Source: Fragilariopsis cylindrus CCMP1102 (lineage: Eukaryota > Bacillariophyta > Bacillariophyceae > Bacillariales > Bacillariaceae). Taken from it: a DNA stretch of 28,811 nt. How positions within the stretch are numbered: the stretch's first letter is position 1; each line of letters starts with the position of its first letter. Below are positions 18,139 through 28,251 of the stretch, one piece after another. Where the stretch lies: contig FMBT01000648.1 of NCBI GenBank assembly GCA_900095095.1, forward strand, positions 1 through 28,811, given 5' to 3'. The translations under genes and the position numbers were made by a program. The notes beneath the pieces are model-generated. The model saw only the letters and a program-made list of their open reading frames with translations, had not been told where the DNA came from and ran no database searches.

Positions 18139-20793
18139 TTAATTTTCGTCCTCAGAAGGAAATTTATAGTCGCCTCCTGATCCAAATTTCCAAGATTCAA
18201 CGCGTCGTCTCCACTTGAATTTCTCTCGAGGATCAGTAACAAACTTATCTACTAACTTCATCACGACAGGAGAGGCAGCAGCGTCTAAAATAGAGAACTT
18301 ACCCATATTTCCAACATGGCCTATCCATTTTACCAACTCCGGAATACCAACAGTGGATATAATTTGTGGCGTAAAGGTTGGATCAGCAGCAAAACTACCG
18401 GCCAAGCTTCCAACAAGACCATCGAACCGAACCACATCCTGCAAGAAAGGTTTCATTGTCTTCGATCCCATTTTTTCCATGACTTCAAAGTTAGTAGCGA
18501 GTAAACGATTCACAAATTTCGGGTCTGGCGTTTGTCCCATTTTCACGCTCATGGCTTTTTGAAACATCCATGCAGCACTTAAATTTGGTTGATAGTCGTT
18601 GATAAGTCCCAGATCATCCTTATGTAAACAATCAGTCTCTAATGATTCAGAGATTGCCCCTCCTACGCGTTCTAGATGTCTTGTTAGTGCCCCAAAGCCC
18701 CCAAAAGAGAGCGGCGATTGCACTCCCGATGCGTCACCCACCGCTAACACTCTATTAAAGTCCGGCTTGAGTGGTGAATCTCGATAAGTTGGAAAGTACG
18801 CAAAAAGAATCCGTTTTATATCCAAATCAGTCTCAGGGTTACTGATAGATGATTGGTAAGTCGGAAGGAGTTTCCAATAGTCTTCGAAAATATTAAGAAG
18901 CGAGGGTCGGTTTTCGTCTGCGTCCATGTATGTAAACACTAAAAAGTAATAAATGCAAAATTGAGCGGAAAGAAATGGTTATGATAACTGAACAAAAAAC
19001 AGCAGATTTCATCATCTTAATTTCTCCTGCACAAAAACGAATAAATAAAAGAGCCTGGTATACTTACTATATGTTGTCTTGACGTCGCTACTACCTGGTT
19101 CTTTTCCTCCACGACCGATCCCAACCGGGAAGGCTTCCCAGAAGTATTGGTTTGAGCCTTTACCCTCTCGAGTAACGATAGGCTGGTTCGTGTAGATGAT
19201 ATCTCCATAAATATTTGTCTCCTTGTCAAAACCACCCGCACAGGACCCTACAACACAACAAATTCCATCGGGTTTTTGCCCGTATCGTTGCTGCGCACTA
19301 ATAGGAGAAGCGTTCCCCATACAATCCAAGACAAGTCTAGCTGTAATCGGCTCTTGCTGGTCCCCTAGGTCTATCGCAGTCCCAACCAAGTCACTTACAC
19401 ACACCCCAGATAGACGAGTTTCTTCTTTGATTACACCACCGCTTTCAAGAAAACGATTCGAGACACGTTCTAGAAGTATCGCCGGTGTAACTCCTAGATT
19501 CAAGACATCAGGTGTTAGTGTCTCATACCCAACTTCGCCATTTTGGAAGTAACCACCTTCAAGTGGAGTAACTTCTTTATTTTTGAATCCGGACCTACAT
19601 GCAGGAAATTCAGTTGTTATAACAGCATCAATATCTTCTTGTGTTATGATTCCTAATTCCAAAAGCTCTGTAAGTTCGTCCATTGATATGTTCCATTCTT
19701 GTTCTCGTCCACGTAGTTTCCCCGCCTCAACAACACAAACGCTATGACCTTGAAGTTGCAAGTAAAGACCAAAGAAAATACCAAGCGTTCCACCACAAAC
19801 GACGACATCATAATCTAATTGCTTTCCTGCCGAATTTTTTAATTTTTCCCAACACATTGGATTTCCGAATGCTCCGTCTGTAGAAACGAATTGTGGAGGT
19901 GGACCGTGTCCATCTTGGGTCCATTGCAGGACATTTTTATCGTAATTAAAAGGTTTAAATGCTTTCAGGCGTTCCCAATTCTTTTCTGCTCTCTTAAATG
20001 CGTTTAACGTACTAGATCCACCAGCACCACCAGCCTGATTTTCTGTTGGAATTTTGCTAAACATGCGTTCTGTCAAGGTATTACCGTCTCCTAGAATAGG
20101 CTCTTTATCATATTCATTCCCAACATTATCTACTTGTTCTGTAGACCCGACTGATTCGCCTTCTGTCTCTGTGGTGGTAGACATTTGTAATGATGTGGAA
20201 CTTTCCTTCGCATCTCTATTAGAGAATATTGAATTAGTAGAAGTTGAAGTAGCACTGAACGGACTTGAAGCAGCTCCACCACCAAGATATTCGTCCTCAT
20301 AAAAAGATGTCTCCTCAGTGTTGAAACATTCTAGTCTTGTTGCAAATGGGAATGGTGAATCTATAACTTCCTCAATACTATTGATTGGATTATTTATCAT
20401 TGAATCGCTTCTCGCATCGACATTATTGTCAACTGGATTTGCAAAGGAGAGAATATCAGAAAGTTGTAAATCTGAAAGTTCATATTTCTCTGAATCCTTG
20501 CTGTTGTTGGTCGCACCTTGCCACCATTGCTGATTGTGATCGCAGGTATTCGTAGTAGCATCATCTGTGCTTGTATCGTCTTTCTGGAAGATTCCTTTTG
20601 CTAGAAAGTCTGCATATGAAGATGATGCGTCGGGTTCTGTGTGGTATTGATCATCATCATACGCCGACGACAAGAGTTGCAATATTTCAGGTTTTGCGGA
20701 TAAGTTGTTGGACGAACTAAAAGACGTCACACCATCAAGACTTCCATCAAGTACGAGCGTATGCGTAATAATAGCTGCAATCGAATACTTCAT
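18139..20793 (-). CDS. cruP: CruP, lycopene cyclase-like FAD oxidoreductase, plastid
   Basis: Exons 20793-19068 and 18938-18139 join in phase 1 across a 129-nt GTAAG...TTTAG intron and give 841 residues. The junction rebuilds TTYMFTYMDADE, matching the plant CruP line TTYMFTYID. The FAD-binding fold starts YDVVVCGGTLGIFFG. Family signatures follow: GREQEWNIS, LNLGVTPAILLE, LDCMGNASPI, KPDGICCVVGSCAGGF, YFWEAFPVG, FPTYRDSPL, GDASGVQSPLSFGGFGALTRH and PNLSAAWMFQKAMS. In plants CruP is a plastid lycopene-cyclase paralogue reported to limit beta-carotene epoxide under oxidative stress rather than act as the main cyclase. A signal peptide then VTSF at residues 22-25 fits plastid import. Unusually, about 300 residues of acidic Ser/Asn/Asp-rich sequence precede the FAD domain. 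It is divergent from the MsrB-like gene at 21345. Confidence 0.92.
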
Positions 20794-21344
20794 TATATAA
20801 TATTGGAATACCTCACTTTCAGTTCAGTTTATTCTCCGTCTTGATGCTTTGTTTGTTTCTGTTTCAATTATAACGCTACCGTATCGTTTGGCAAAGACTT
20901 TACAAGGTTACGATAGATATGAGTGTAAACTACGAAGAATCCATCAGCTAACTAACACTACCCTGACTCCCTGACTAGATTTTAGTGGATGCAGTTCTAA
21001 TTACTTATTAAAGAAGCGTGATGTGTTCCGTTGGATGTGATGTCATAAAAATAATTCGTAAATGTGATTGCGTGCTTTTCTCGTACTGTACTAAAGGTAA
21101 TTTTTTAAGCGAGTCGTCGCGCCAAGACCGCGACATAAATGAGCGCTGAGTCAGTACTTGTACATGCAGTTATTTGCTACTTGTTAGTGTCACCGTCATC
21201 GATCATGATCTTATCATCTCTCTATAAGATGATTTTGTTCTGAGGTGTAACGGTATCATAAAACAATAAGTATAGTGCAGAGTACAATACGACTCACTCT
21301 ACTGCCTACCTACTCAAATAAATAGATTAATTAATACAGTCAAT
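20794..21344. other. bidirectional promoter, cruP / MsrB-like gene
   Basis: These 551 nt lie between two divergent ATGs of predicted plastid proteins. A TGAGTCAG AP-1-type motif lies near 21148-21155, and a GATC-rich near-palindrome (ATCGATCATGATC) lies near 21198-21211. No gene is supported. Shared regulation is inference. Confidence 0.45.
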
Positions 21345-22351
21345 ATGAAAACCTTCTCTTCTGTCTGTGCCGTTCCGGTTTTGTTCGGAGCGCTATTAAA
21401 GGAAGGAAATGCGTTCAGCTTTCAGCAGAAAAATAATGTTGCGCCGCTAACGACGACGTCTCGTAAGGATTTTTTTACTCAGGTTGCATCAACAATGGCC
21501 GTTGTATCTCTCGGGGGTGTTGTACTTGGTGCCCCTACAAAGAGTTTGGCTGTCGATGCTGATGTTGGTGGAACGGTTCGTTACGGAGATGAAGACATTA
21601 TGGTTCAAAAAGGACACGGAACGTCAGCAAGTCCAGTCCAAAGTGATTTATTGTATGGTGTCGACAACAAACTAGCAGACAAAATAACCAATTTCAATCG
21701 AAATTTTGCTGAAAATGGAGGTTACTTCAAATCGACAACCTTTGAAACAACGGTATTGCAAGCAAAGGGCGAACCTATCACATTTTATGATTCAGTTAGT
21801 GGTAAAGCATTATTTGTTGCTCCAGTCAATCGTCCGCTGAAGATTTCATTAAAGAATCGAGAATCCATGGTTGGCCATCATTTCGTGACGAAGAGGTAAG
21901 TTTAAAAGAAAAAAAATCGCAAGCCATCGAATTAAATGTGTTCGTGCATGAGTATTGTAAAGCCTGAGTACTCTTTTTTGCTGATAAAAGAAGTAAGAGA
22001 CTCAATCACGCTTGACGTTTTTTTTGTTTTTGACTATTACAGGTTGTTTGGGATAATGTCAGAGTTATGAAACGTTCCGGAGAGACAGTATCTGCAGATG
22101 GTTCCCATTTAGGGTAAGTGATATAATGGTATATCTAATATAACGAATTGAATTGAATTGAATTGAATCGAATCCCTGTTTGTTCTCGTTGTATTTTTAG
22201 TATAAGAAAGACTATAGCTTCTTACATGTAGTATATCTTATTTTGATTAAATTGATTCTGCTTCTTCAGGCATAATCTACCCGACCGCAGTGGAAATAGG
22301 TACTGTATAAATCTTGTGAGTATCGCTGGAAAACCCGTTGTACAATCTTAA
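21345..22351 (+). CDS. zinc-less MsrB-like protein, predicted thylakoid lumen; one frameshift
   Basis: Three exons, 21345-21895, 22043-22113 and 22270-22351, encode about 234 residues if one missing base near 21837-21839 is allowed. The product resembles methionine-R-sulfoxide reductase B: HGWPSF, SADGSHLGHNLPD and NRYCIN match the MsrB lines GWPSF, HLGHVF and RYCIN, with the catalytic Cys kept in RYCIN. Both zinc CxxC pairs of classical MsrB are replaced (DSVS and VSAD). The presequence has a signal peptide, NAFSF at about 22-26, then a second hydrophobic segment (MAVVSLGGVVLGAP) ending SLAVDA, which is a thylakoid-lumen pattern. Before the break the frame reads to FVAPVNRP. The family-like continuation EDFIKESRIHGWPSF is one base back. 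Without a correction the protein would end in an unrelated tail at 21899. Introns are 147 and 156 nt. Confidence 0.8.
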
Positions 22352-22811
22352 ATGGGTCAATCTATCATCATATTTGCTGGTACAATTTCAGCATCGACCC
22401 TATACTATTTTTATAGACGCAACTTCATAATGAGACAATAATATTATAACTATTCATTAATACAAAATACAATACATACTACAATATACAATATACAATA
22501 TACAATACAATACAATTAGTAGGAAGTATTACAAAGTATTTTTGGAGCGAGCATTTTTCGAATCTAACCATTTTTGTTTAACCTTTGCGCTACTTTTGAC
22601 AACGCGTCCAATTATTCCAAATCGCGTGGTTTTCACGGGAATGATGACTGTGACGTCATCATTTTATTTTATTTCAGCCATCGCAATTATTGCACGTGAT
22701 GACATAAAGCAACATTATTTCAATCACCCAAATTTAAATACCACCACACAAGATCTTTTACGATAACTTAGTCTTTTGAAACTAATTTGCTAGAAATAAA
22801 ATAAATATACT
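22352..22811. other. promoter region of the quinone oxidoreductase gene
   Basis: This 460-nt region has an ATACA/ATATACA simple repeat at about 22476-22516, a TGACGTCA palindrome at 22651-22658 and a CACGTG palindrome at 22693-22698. An open frame at 22542-22766 shows no domain. No gene is supported. Confidence 0.5.
22651..22658. promoter_or_regulatory. palindromic CRE (TGACGTCA)
   Basis: This complete TGACGTCA palindrome lies 154 nt before the ATG at 22812, with a CACGTG palindrome 35 nt further on. CRE palindromes are classic bZIP targets, and TGACGT/ACGTCA elements act in diatom CO2/cAMP response. The role here is inferred from the motif and position only. Confidence 0.45.
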
Positions 22812-23891
22812 ATGCTATCCCGTATTGCTACGCCTTTCGTTGGATCTTCTGTTCGAAGATGTTTCTCAGCCATCCCTGATACGATGAAGGCTGCCGTTGT
22901 CCGTCAGGTAGGTGACGCGGATGCACTTCAGGTTGAAACTGACTATCCGACACCCAAAATGGGACCAGGTCAGGTCATAGTTAAGAACGAATTTGCTGGA
23001 GTTAACTTTATCGATACATACCATCGCAGTGGATTATATGCTCGTGAACTACCATTTGTTGGTGGACAAGAAGGTGGTGGTACCGTAGCAGCAGTTTCGG
23101 ATGAAGCTGCCGCACAGGGGGTTAAGATCGGTGACCGCGTTGCATACTCGATTTTACAAACGTATAGTGAATATTCGGCTGTTCCTGCTGCAAAGCTTTT
23201 ACCAGTTCCTGATGAAGTTGGTTTGGATGTTGCAACCGCTTGCGTTGTCCAAGGACTGACGGCACATTATCTTACCAGTTCGGCTCACGCAGACTTGATC
23301 AAACCTGGTGAATGGTGCTTGATTCATGGTGTTGGTGGCGGTACATGTCAATGGGCAGCTCAGATGGCCAAAAATCGTGGATTCAAGGTTATTGGTACTG
23401 TATCAAAAGGGAAAGAGGATGTTGCCCAAGGATTGGGATGCGATGAATTGATCGTCTTGGATGAGATGCCTGGTACAAGTTACGAGGATTACGAAAGCGT
23501 CGACGTTGTTGCAAAAGTAAAGGAGATTACTGGTGGTGCAGGAGTCAAATGTGTTATCGATGGAATCGGAAAGAGTACTATGGATATTTCTATTGATTCC
23601 TTAGCTCCAAGAGGAATCTTTATTTCTTTCGGTAATGCTTCGGGAGCGGTTCCAGCCTTTCCTGTCCTACGTTTGATTGGAAAATCTGCATACGTAACAC
23701 GACCAAAGCTTTTAGATTATGTAGGAACAAGAGAAGAATTACTATGGAGAGCGGAAGAAATCTTTGGATGGTTAAAGGATGGAAAACTCAAGGTTCAAGT
23801 TGATGCTGTTTTCCCTATTGACACAGCTAGTGAGGGCCACAAATACCTTGAGGCAGGAAAATCTAAAGGCAAAGTTCTCTTAAAATTGTAA
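22812..23891 (+). CDS. NADPH:quinone oxidoreductase, MDR family, mitochondrial
   Basis: This single exon encodes 359 residues. It is a zinc-independent medium-chain dehydrogenase/reductase of the zeta-crystallin (QOR) type, which passes electrons from NADPH to quinones or other alpha,beta-unsaturated carbonyls. Visible signatures are GVNFIDTYHRSGLY (about 63-76), GQEGGGTV, GDRVAY, VVQGLTAHYL, and the nucleotide-binding turn HGVGGGTCQWAAQMAKNRG (about 175-193) followed by VIGTVSKGKE. The alcohol-dehydrogenase zinc ligands are absent, as expected. The first 24 residues (MLSRIATPFVGSSVRRCFSA) are basic and lack acids, suggesting mitochondrial import. The MKAAVV start of bacterial homologues lies at residue 25. 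The length minus the presequence fits the family. Confidence 0.9.
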   Translation: MLSRIATPFVGSSVRRCFSAIPDTMKAAVVRQVGDADALQVETDYPTPKMGPGQVIVKNEFAGVNFIDTYHRSGLYARELPFVGGQEGGGTVAAVSDEAAAQGVKIGDRVAYSILQTYSEYSAVPAAKLLPVPDEVGLDVATACVVQGLTAHYLTSSAHADLIKPGEWCLIHGVGGGTCQWAAQMAKNRGFKVIGTVSKGKEDVAQGLGCDELIVLDEMPGTSYEDYESVDVVAKVKEITGGAGVKCVIDGIGKSTMDISIDSLAPRGIFISFGNASGAVPAFPVLRLIGKSAYVTRPKLLDYVGTREELLWRAEEIFGWLKDGKLKVQVDAVFPIDTASEGHKYLEAGKSKGKVLLKL

Positions 23892-24942
23892 AATCGATGA
23901 GGAGAGAATAATGATCATTATTTAGAAAATTTAAATACCTATCACCAAAATCACAACTATATCTACCGTAGTAGATATAACGTAGCTCATTTTTTGTATG
24001 GAAATAGATTAATCATCCATCACAGAAAGCCTCACTCTGCAAAGAAAGTCACGAAAGTTACTGAAAAAAAATACATAACTTCGTACCTTCATCATATCTC
24101 TTTCGCAAGAACATGACGAAGGTTGGTATTTTTTACTATTTTCACTCCAGTCGATCAAACATACCCCTCAACATCATCATCCTGCCATTGATAATCATTG
24201 ATGATGGGTAGTATATATAATACTACTGTAGGAGACAACATACTACAGTAGCTAGTAGGATTTGTCATTCGTTTAGCTACTATTTGAATTACGATCCTCG
24301 AATAATGAAGAAAAATAGAAAAATTCAAAATGAGATCTCCGTGCGCTCCATAAATAACCCGGTTATGACAAGCAGTGACACGTCACGTGCATGGTGATGA
24401 TTCCTTCAATCGTAATGATAGTATTTCCCTCATGAACAAAGAAGTTTGGTAAAATTGAGATTTTGCGATTCCGTATTCCAGAACAAAATAAGATCGACAA
24501 CGCGCGACTTGTTAAATTGCGTGCATTAGTTCTTCTTTTGCGCGAATGATCCAATTCGCGTGGCGCAGCCATCAAAATACTATTGCAAATCTATGTTCTT
24601 CAACTTCTTACTTTGTCCCTTTCTTCATTTTAGAAAGGTCAAAAAATAGTCCCTAATTCATCGCGGTGTTGTGCTGTGTTGTGTTTTCACACGAATCGAA
24701 TTAATTCGCCGCTTTAAAAGCACCACGCGATATATCCCTTCTTTCCACAGATAGTTGAAGTACAACAACAAATAAATCATACCGGTAAAGGAAATAAATT
24801 CCAATCTTCCAACCAGCAAATCGCCCATTAAAAAAGAACAAATCTAGTGCATACATTTCATTTCATATACCGTACAAGAGTAGAAAGCAACAAACCGAGT
24901 AAATCAATCAACAATATATTATAGCAATAACTCAACTCAACC
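23892..24942. other. intergenic, QOR 3' side and bilin reductase promoter
   Basis: This stretch of 1051 nt has no supported gene. It holds a 9-bp stem with CGTA loop at 23958-23979, an inverted pair CTACTGTAG / CTACAGTAG at 24223-24231 and 24243-24251, and a TGACACGTCA motif (24376-24385) overlapping CACGTG (24384-24389). A 70-codon minus-strand frame at 24363-24575 has no domain. Confidence 0.5.
23958..23979. other. 3' UTR hairpin of the quinone oxidoreductase gene
   Basis: TATATCTAC and GTAGATATA pair perfectly around CGTA, about 65 nt after the QOR stop. It may be an RNA structure. No function can be assigned. Confidence 0.5.
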
Positions 24943-26168
24943 ATGAAGTCTCCTCAACACTTATTCCTCTTCACAGCAGCACCTATTGTTGCATCCGCTT
25001 ACACACTGCATCATCAGCAACGTCATCCGTCCTTTGCTGTTCACAACACACATCCATATCCACAACAACGAAGTTCAAGCAGATCTCTATATAGAACAGA
25101 CGTTGATCCATCAACGTTAGATGTATTAACAACTTCGATCACAAATTCGCTCAGTGATATATCAAATAAAATAGCATCTAGAGGGAAACAAGAAGAAACG
25201 CGTTCATCTGAATCGTCGTCGTCATCCTCATTATTCCCGGCGGCTGGTGGTGTAACACTCAGACAAGCTGAGGCGGAACATGGCATGCCATGGAAGAATT
25301 CTGTCGATCCAAAAGCATACGCCGATGATGATGATGATTTATTATATATGAAATTTTGGGAATGGCAAATGGATTTCATGGAAGAAAATTAACAGATCTT
25401 CAAATTGTATCATGTACAAATGAAGACGGGACAGATTTTTCACACAATATCAATAAAGAAAAAAAAGCAAGAATTGTTAACGTTTGTGCAACATCCAAAG
25501 AATATCGTAAGATCCGTATGACATACTATGACGCTGGTGATAATACACAAGTTTTCAACGCTGTATGGTATCCTGATCCTGAATATAATCTACCAGTATT
25601 AGGGATAGATTTATTAGCCTTTAACCGTAAAAAGTATCTGGCTATTGTTGATTTCCAACCAATTCATGATGAAGAAAAGGATCATTCAAACACGTATGAA
25701 CATCTTCTAAAGCCCATCAAGGAAAAATATGATTCTCTCAAGGGTCGTATGAGTTCTAAGTTCTATGATGAAACACAACATTTTTCAGAACAAATGTTAT
25801 TTGCACGATTTGATGATGAAGATATTGTTTCAAGAGATTTATTCCCTGCATTCAAGTCATATGTTAAAACTCATTTGAATCTAATCCGTTCAACTGAACG
25901 ACGACCAGAAGATGTTGATATGGTTCTAAGCAAGATCAAGGCATATGATACATACTCAGCAGAAAGAGATCCAGCAACTGGTTTATTTGCTGCTATGTAT
26001 GGTAAAGAATGGGCAGAAGATTTTGTACATGACTTCTTATTTTCGATGAGTGTAAGAGCTGAAGAGGGTGCAACACCACCAGCCAATCCATTTATGGGTG
26101 GAGGTGGACCTCCTCGTCAAGGAGGTGGTAATCCTCACGCACCGCAACAGCAACAACCAAGACCTTAA
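24943..26168 (+). CDS. ferredoxin-dependent bilin reductase (PebA/PebB/HY2 family), plastid; one frameshift
   Basis: The locus encodes 408 residues if one missing base near 25387-25390 is allowed; as written, the first frame stops at 25392. Both halves belong to one family member: KFWEWQMDFMEEN ends the first, and LTDLQIVSCTN starts the second one base back. Members reduce biliverdin or dihydrobiliverdin with electrons from ferredoxin. Signatures are RKIRMTYYDAGDNTQVFNAV, LPVLGIDLLAF (Asp near 223), LAIVDFQP, and AYDTYSAERDPATGLF (Asp near 343) then GKEWAEDFVHDFLF. The PebA and PebB types cannot be told apart by eye. The presequence is a signal peptide with VASAYT at about 16-21, an ASAF-like site with Tyr as the aromatic residue. 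The Gly/Pro/Gln-rich C-terminal tail of about 30 residues is unusual. Confidence 0.85.
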
Positions 26169-26803
26169 AAAATCATTATGGCGGATGACGACGATAAAAC
26201 TCTAATCCATCATTCCTGTACAATATTACCTGATCACATAATATATAATAGATTGTAATAATAAGTAATAACTTCCTTTTTTTACATACATGCATACATA
26301 AATAATGAGCTTTATTTGTATCTTTTACATCAACACCTGTTAGAATAGTATTGTGCTCGCAATAGGCATTTCCAGATATCACAAAACAACAGTAGCTAGG
26401 AATGTAGCAACATTATCCTTGCCTACTATCTAGTATGCAGGGTGTCACTTGGTGGGGCGGGTAACTTAATGATTATGTATACTTTTGGCAGGCCTAGTAC
26501 TTTAAGCTCGGATCCACTTGCTTTTCAACTATTCTTTCGTAGGGCAGAGGAAAGACTAATTCAGTAATTCAGTGCATCCTGTTTTGTCCTCTGGACCAGC
26601 CAAAGTACGCACATCACGCGCGCCATCGCAAGTACCGCCACCGCATCCATACAGTCCGTAGACGATTTATTCGATTTCATTCTATTTTTCCAATTTTTCT
26701 TGTGTGAGTCTATTGTCGAAACATTCCCCAATTGCGTTGAGGATGTTAGAATAACAAAACTGAAAGATAAAACAAAAAACTAAGACTGCAAACTATATAA
26801 ATC
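26169..26803. other. intergenic, bilin reductase 3' side and TIM44 promoter
   Basis: This 635-nt stretch has no supported gene. CG-rich ATCACGCGCGCCATCGC lies near 26611-26628, and ATACATGCATACAT lies near 26286-26298. A 68-codon minus-strand frame at 26176-26382 has no domain. Confidence 0.5.
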
Positions 26804-28251
26804 ATGATATTATCCCAAGGTCGAAGATTTCTCAATCGTCGAACGATAACAACGGTAGCAAAATTGGGGATTCAGTTTCCCCGCTCCATTTCATCGTCGT
26901 CGTCGTCGTCACCATTTTTTAATTTCGACAATAATCATCAACAATGTACGCAACAATCGAATTTTTCTTCCACTCGCTACTGTAGCTCAAGTTCAGATGC
27001 TAAGAAATCGGAATCGAAAGCAGAATCGAAATCGACCCGCCTCATGATACTGCTGAAGCTAAAAATAATGAAACCTCTCCTCCTTCCAGTAGTAAAGATG
27101 AAGGAGAGAGCTTGAAAGACACCGTACGAAGAATGCAACAAGAAAAAGGTGGTAGTAGTAGCGACAACAACTTTGATGATCCACGAATTAATGACTTTGT
27201 ACGACAAGCATCAGACGTATGGTCGAATGTTACAGAGGAAGTTGGTAAGACTTGGGGTGAACTACTACGATCGGGTGAACGGAAGGATATTAATAAACAA
27301 ATTCGACATCCAGAAGATACGGTTGCCGGAGAACAAGAATATACAGGACCTGCGGCAATTATGGTAATTGATGAAAGTGAAAATCTAACGGCATGGGAAC
27401 GAATGCAAAAACGACTGACAGATGCACCTATTATTCAAGGTAAATACGAATATCAATACCAATACATTTGATTAAAAAAGAATATACTAATATTCTATTG
27501 AATTTATACTATGATTCAATTTATATTCATGTTTGCTCTTGCTCCCTTCCTCATTGGTTTCTGTTTCTTTTTTGTCAAATATTCTTTTTTTTTTCTCCGC
27601 AGACATTCTTTCAAGATCGGAACACTACTACGAAGAATCGGGAGCAAAGAAAGCGAAACAAAAAGTTGACCATCTATCAGAAGATGCAAGAGAGGCATGG
27701 GAGACGAGTCAAAATCCATGGGTATACCGTGCCAGTTCTGTGTACGAAACGATGACTGCGAAACACCTGAATCGATTGCGGTGGCCGAATTACGAAAATT
27801 AGATCCTGATTTTACCTTAGATGGCTTTCGTTTAGATGTTGTAGGCATACTATACCTAAAATTATGGAATGGCTCTTAACGGGGAAAATCAATCAACTTA
27901 AACCATGGATGTCAGAAGGCGTATTTCAACGAATTGCAGCGGAAATCACGGCTAGAAAGCAAGAGGGAGTACAGATCGATACCCACGTATTAGCAATCAT
28001 GAACTCTGAAATTTTAGCAGTGGAACCAGATGAAGTGAATAAAGGGTCGCCTATTATTGTCCTTCATTATATGTGTCAACAAATTAACTGTGTAAGAAAA
28101 AGAAAGATGGTACTATCGTAGAGGGATCAGAGACGATATTCGGGCAAACAGCTACGTTGCGGCTTTTCAACGAGAATATGACGAAAAAGAAGGTTCGCTA
28201 AATTGGAAAATTGTTGACTTTCGGTTCAATGGAGCAATTGCATACCTCTAA
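26804..28251 (+). CDS. TIM44: TIM44, mitochondrial import motor subunit; five frameshifts
   Basis: Exons 26804-27439 and 27603-28251 flank a 163-nt GTAAAT...CAG intron. With five missing bases allowed, the frame closes exactly to 429 residues. The product tethers mtHsp70 to the TIM23 channel at the matrix face of the inner membrane. The first 60-70 residues are a basic Ser-rich presequence. A coiled segment with LKDTVRRMQQEKGG and WSNVTEEVGKTWGELL follows. The C-terminal Tim44 domain shows NPWVYRASSVYE, VAELRKLDPDF, QLKPWMSEGVF, ILAVEPDEVNKGSPIIVLHY, QQIN and a final VDFRFNGAIAYL. Breaks lie near 27033, 27759, 27845, 28102 and 28133. Each is a single missing base, and no premature stop arises from a substitution. 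I favour sequence errors over a pseudogene. Confidence 0.85.

Noticed and set aside
10565..20793. isoprenoid/carotenoid gene cluster (ispE and cruP)
   Set aside because: They are about 6.4 kb apart with three unrelated genes between them; two plastid isoprenoid genes in 10 kb of diatom DNA can be chance.
21831..21842. an 11-nt GT...AG mini-intron explaining the MsrB-like frame break
   Set aside because: Length arithmetic would work, but 11 nt is far below any spliceosomal intron seen here (123-308 nt).
25385..25392. programmed -1 ribosomal frameshifting or insertional RNA editing as the cause of the seven breaks
   Set aside because: There is no shared slippery heptamer or downstream structure, five breaks fall in one housekeeping gene, and no precedent is known for nuclear spliced genes. 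Single-base sequence deletions are simpler.
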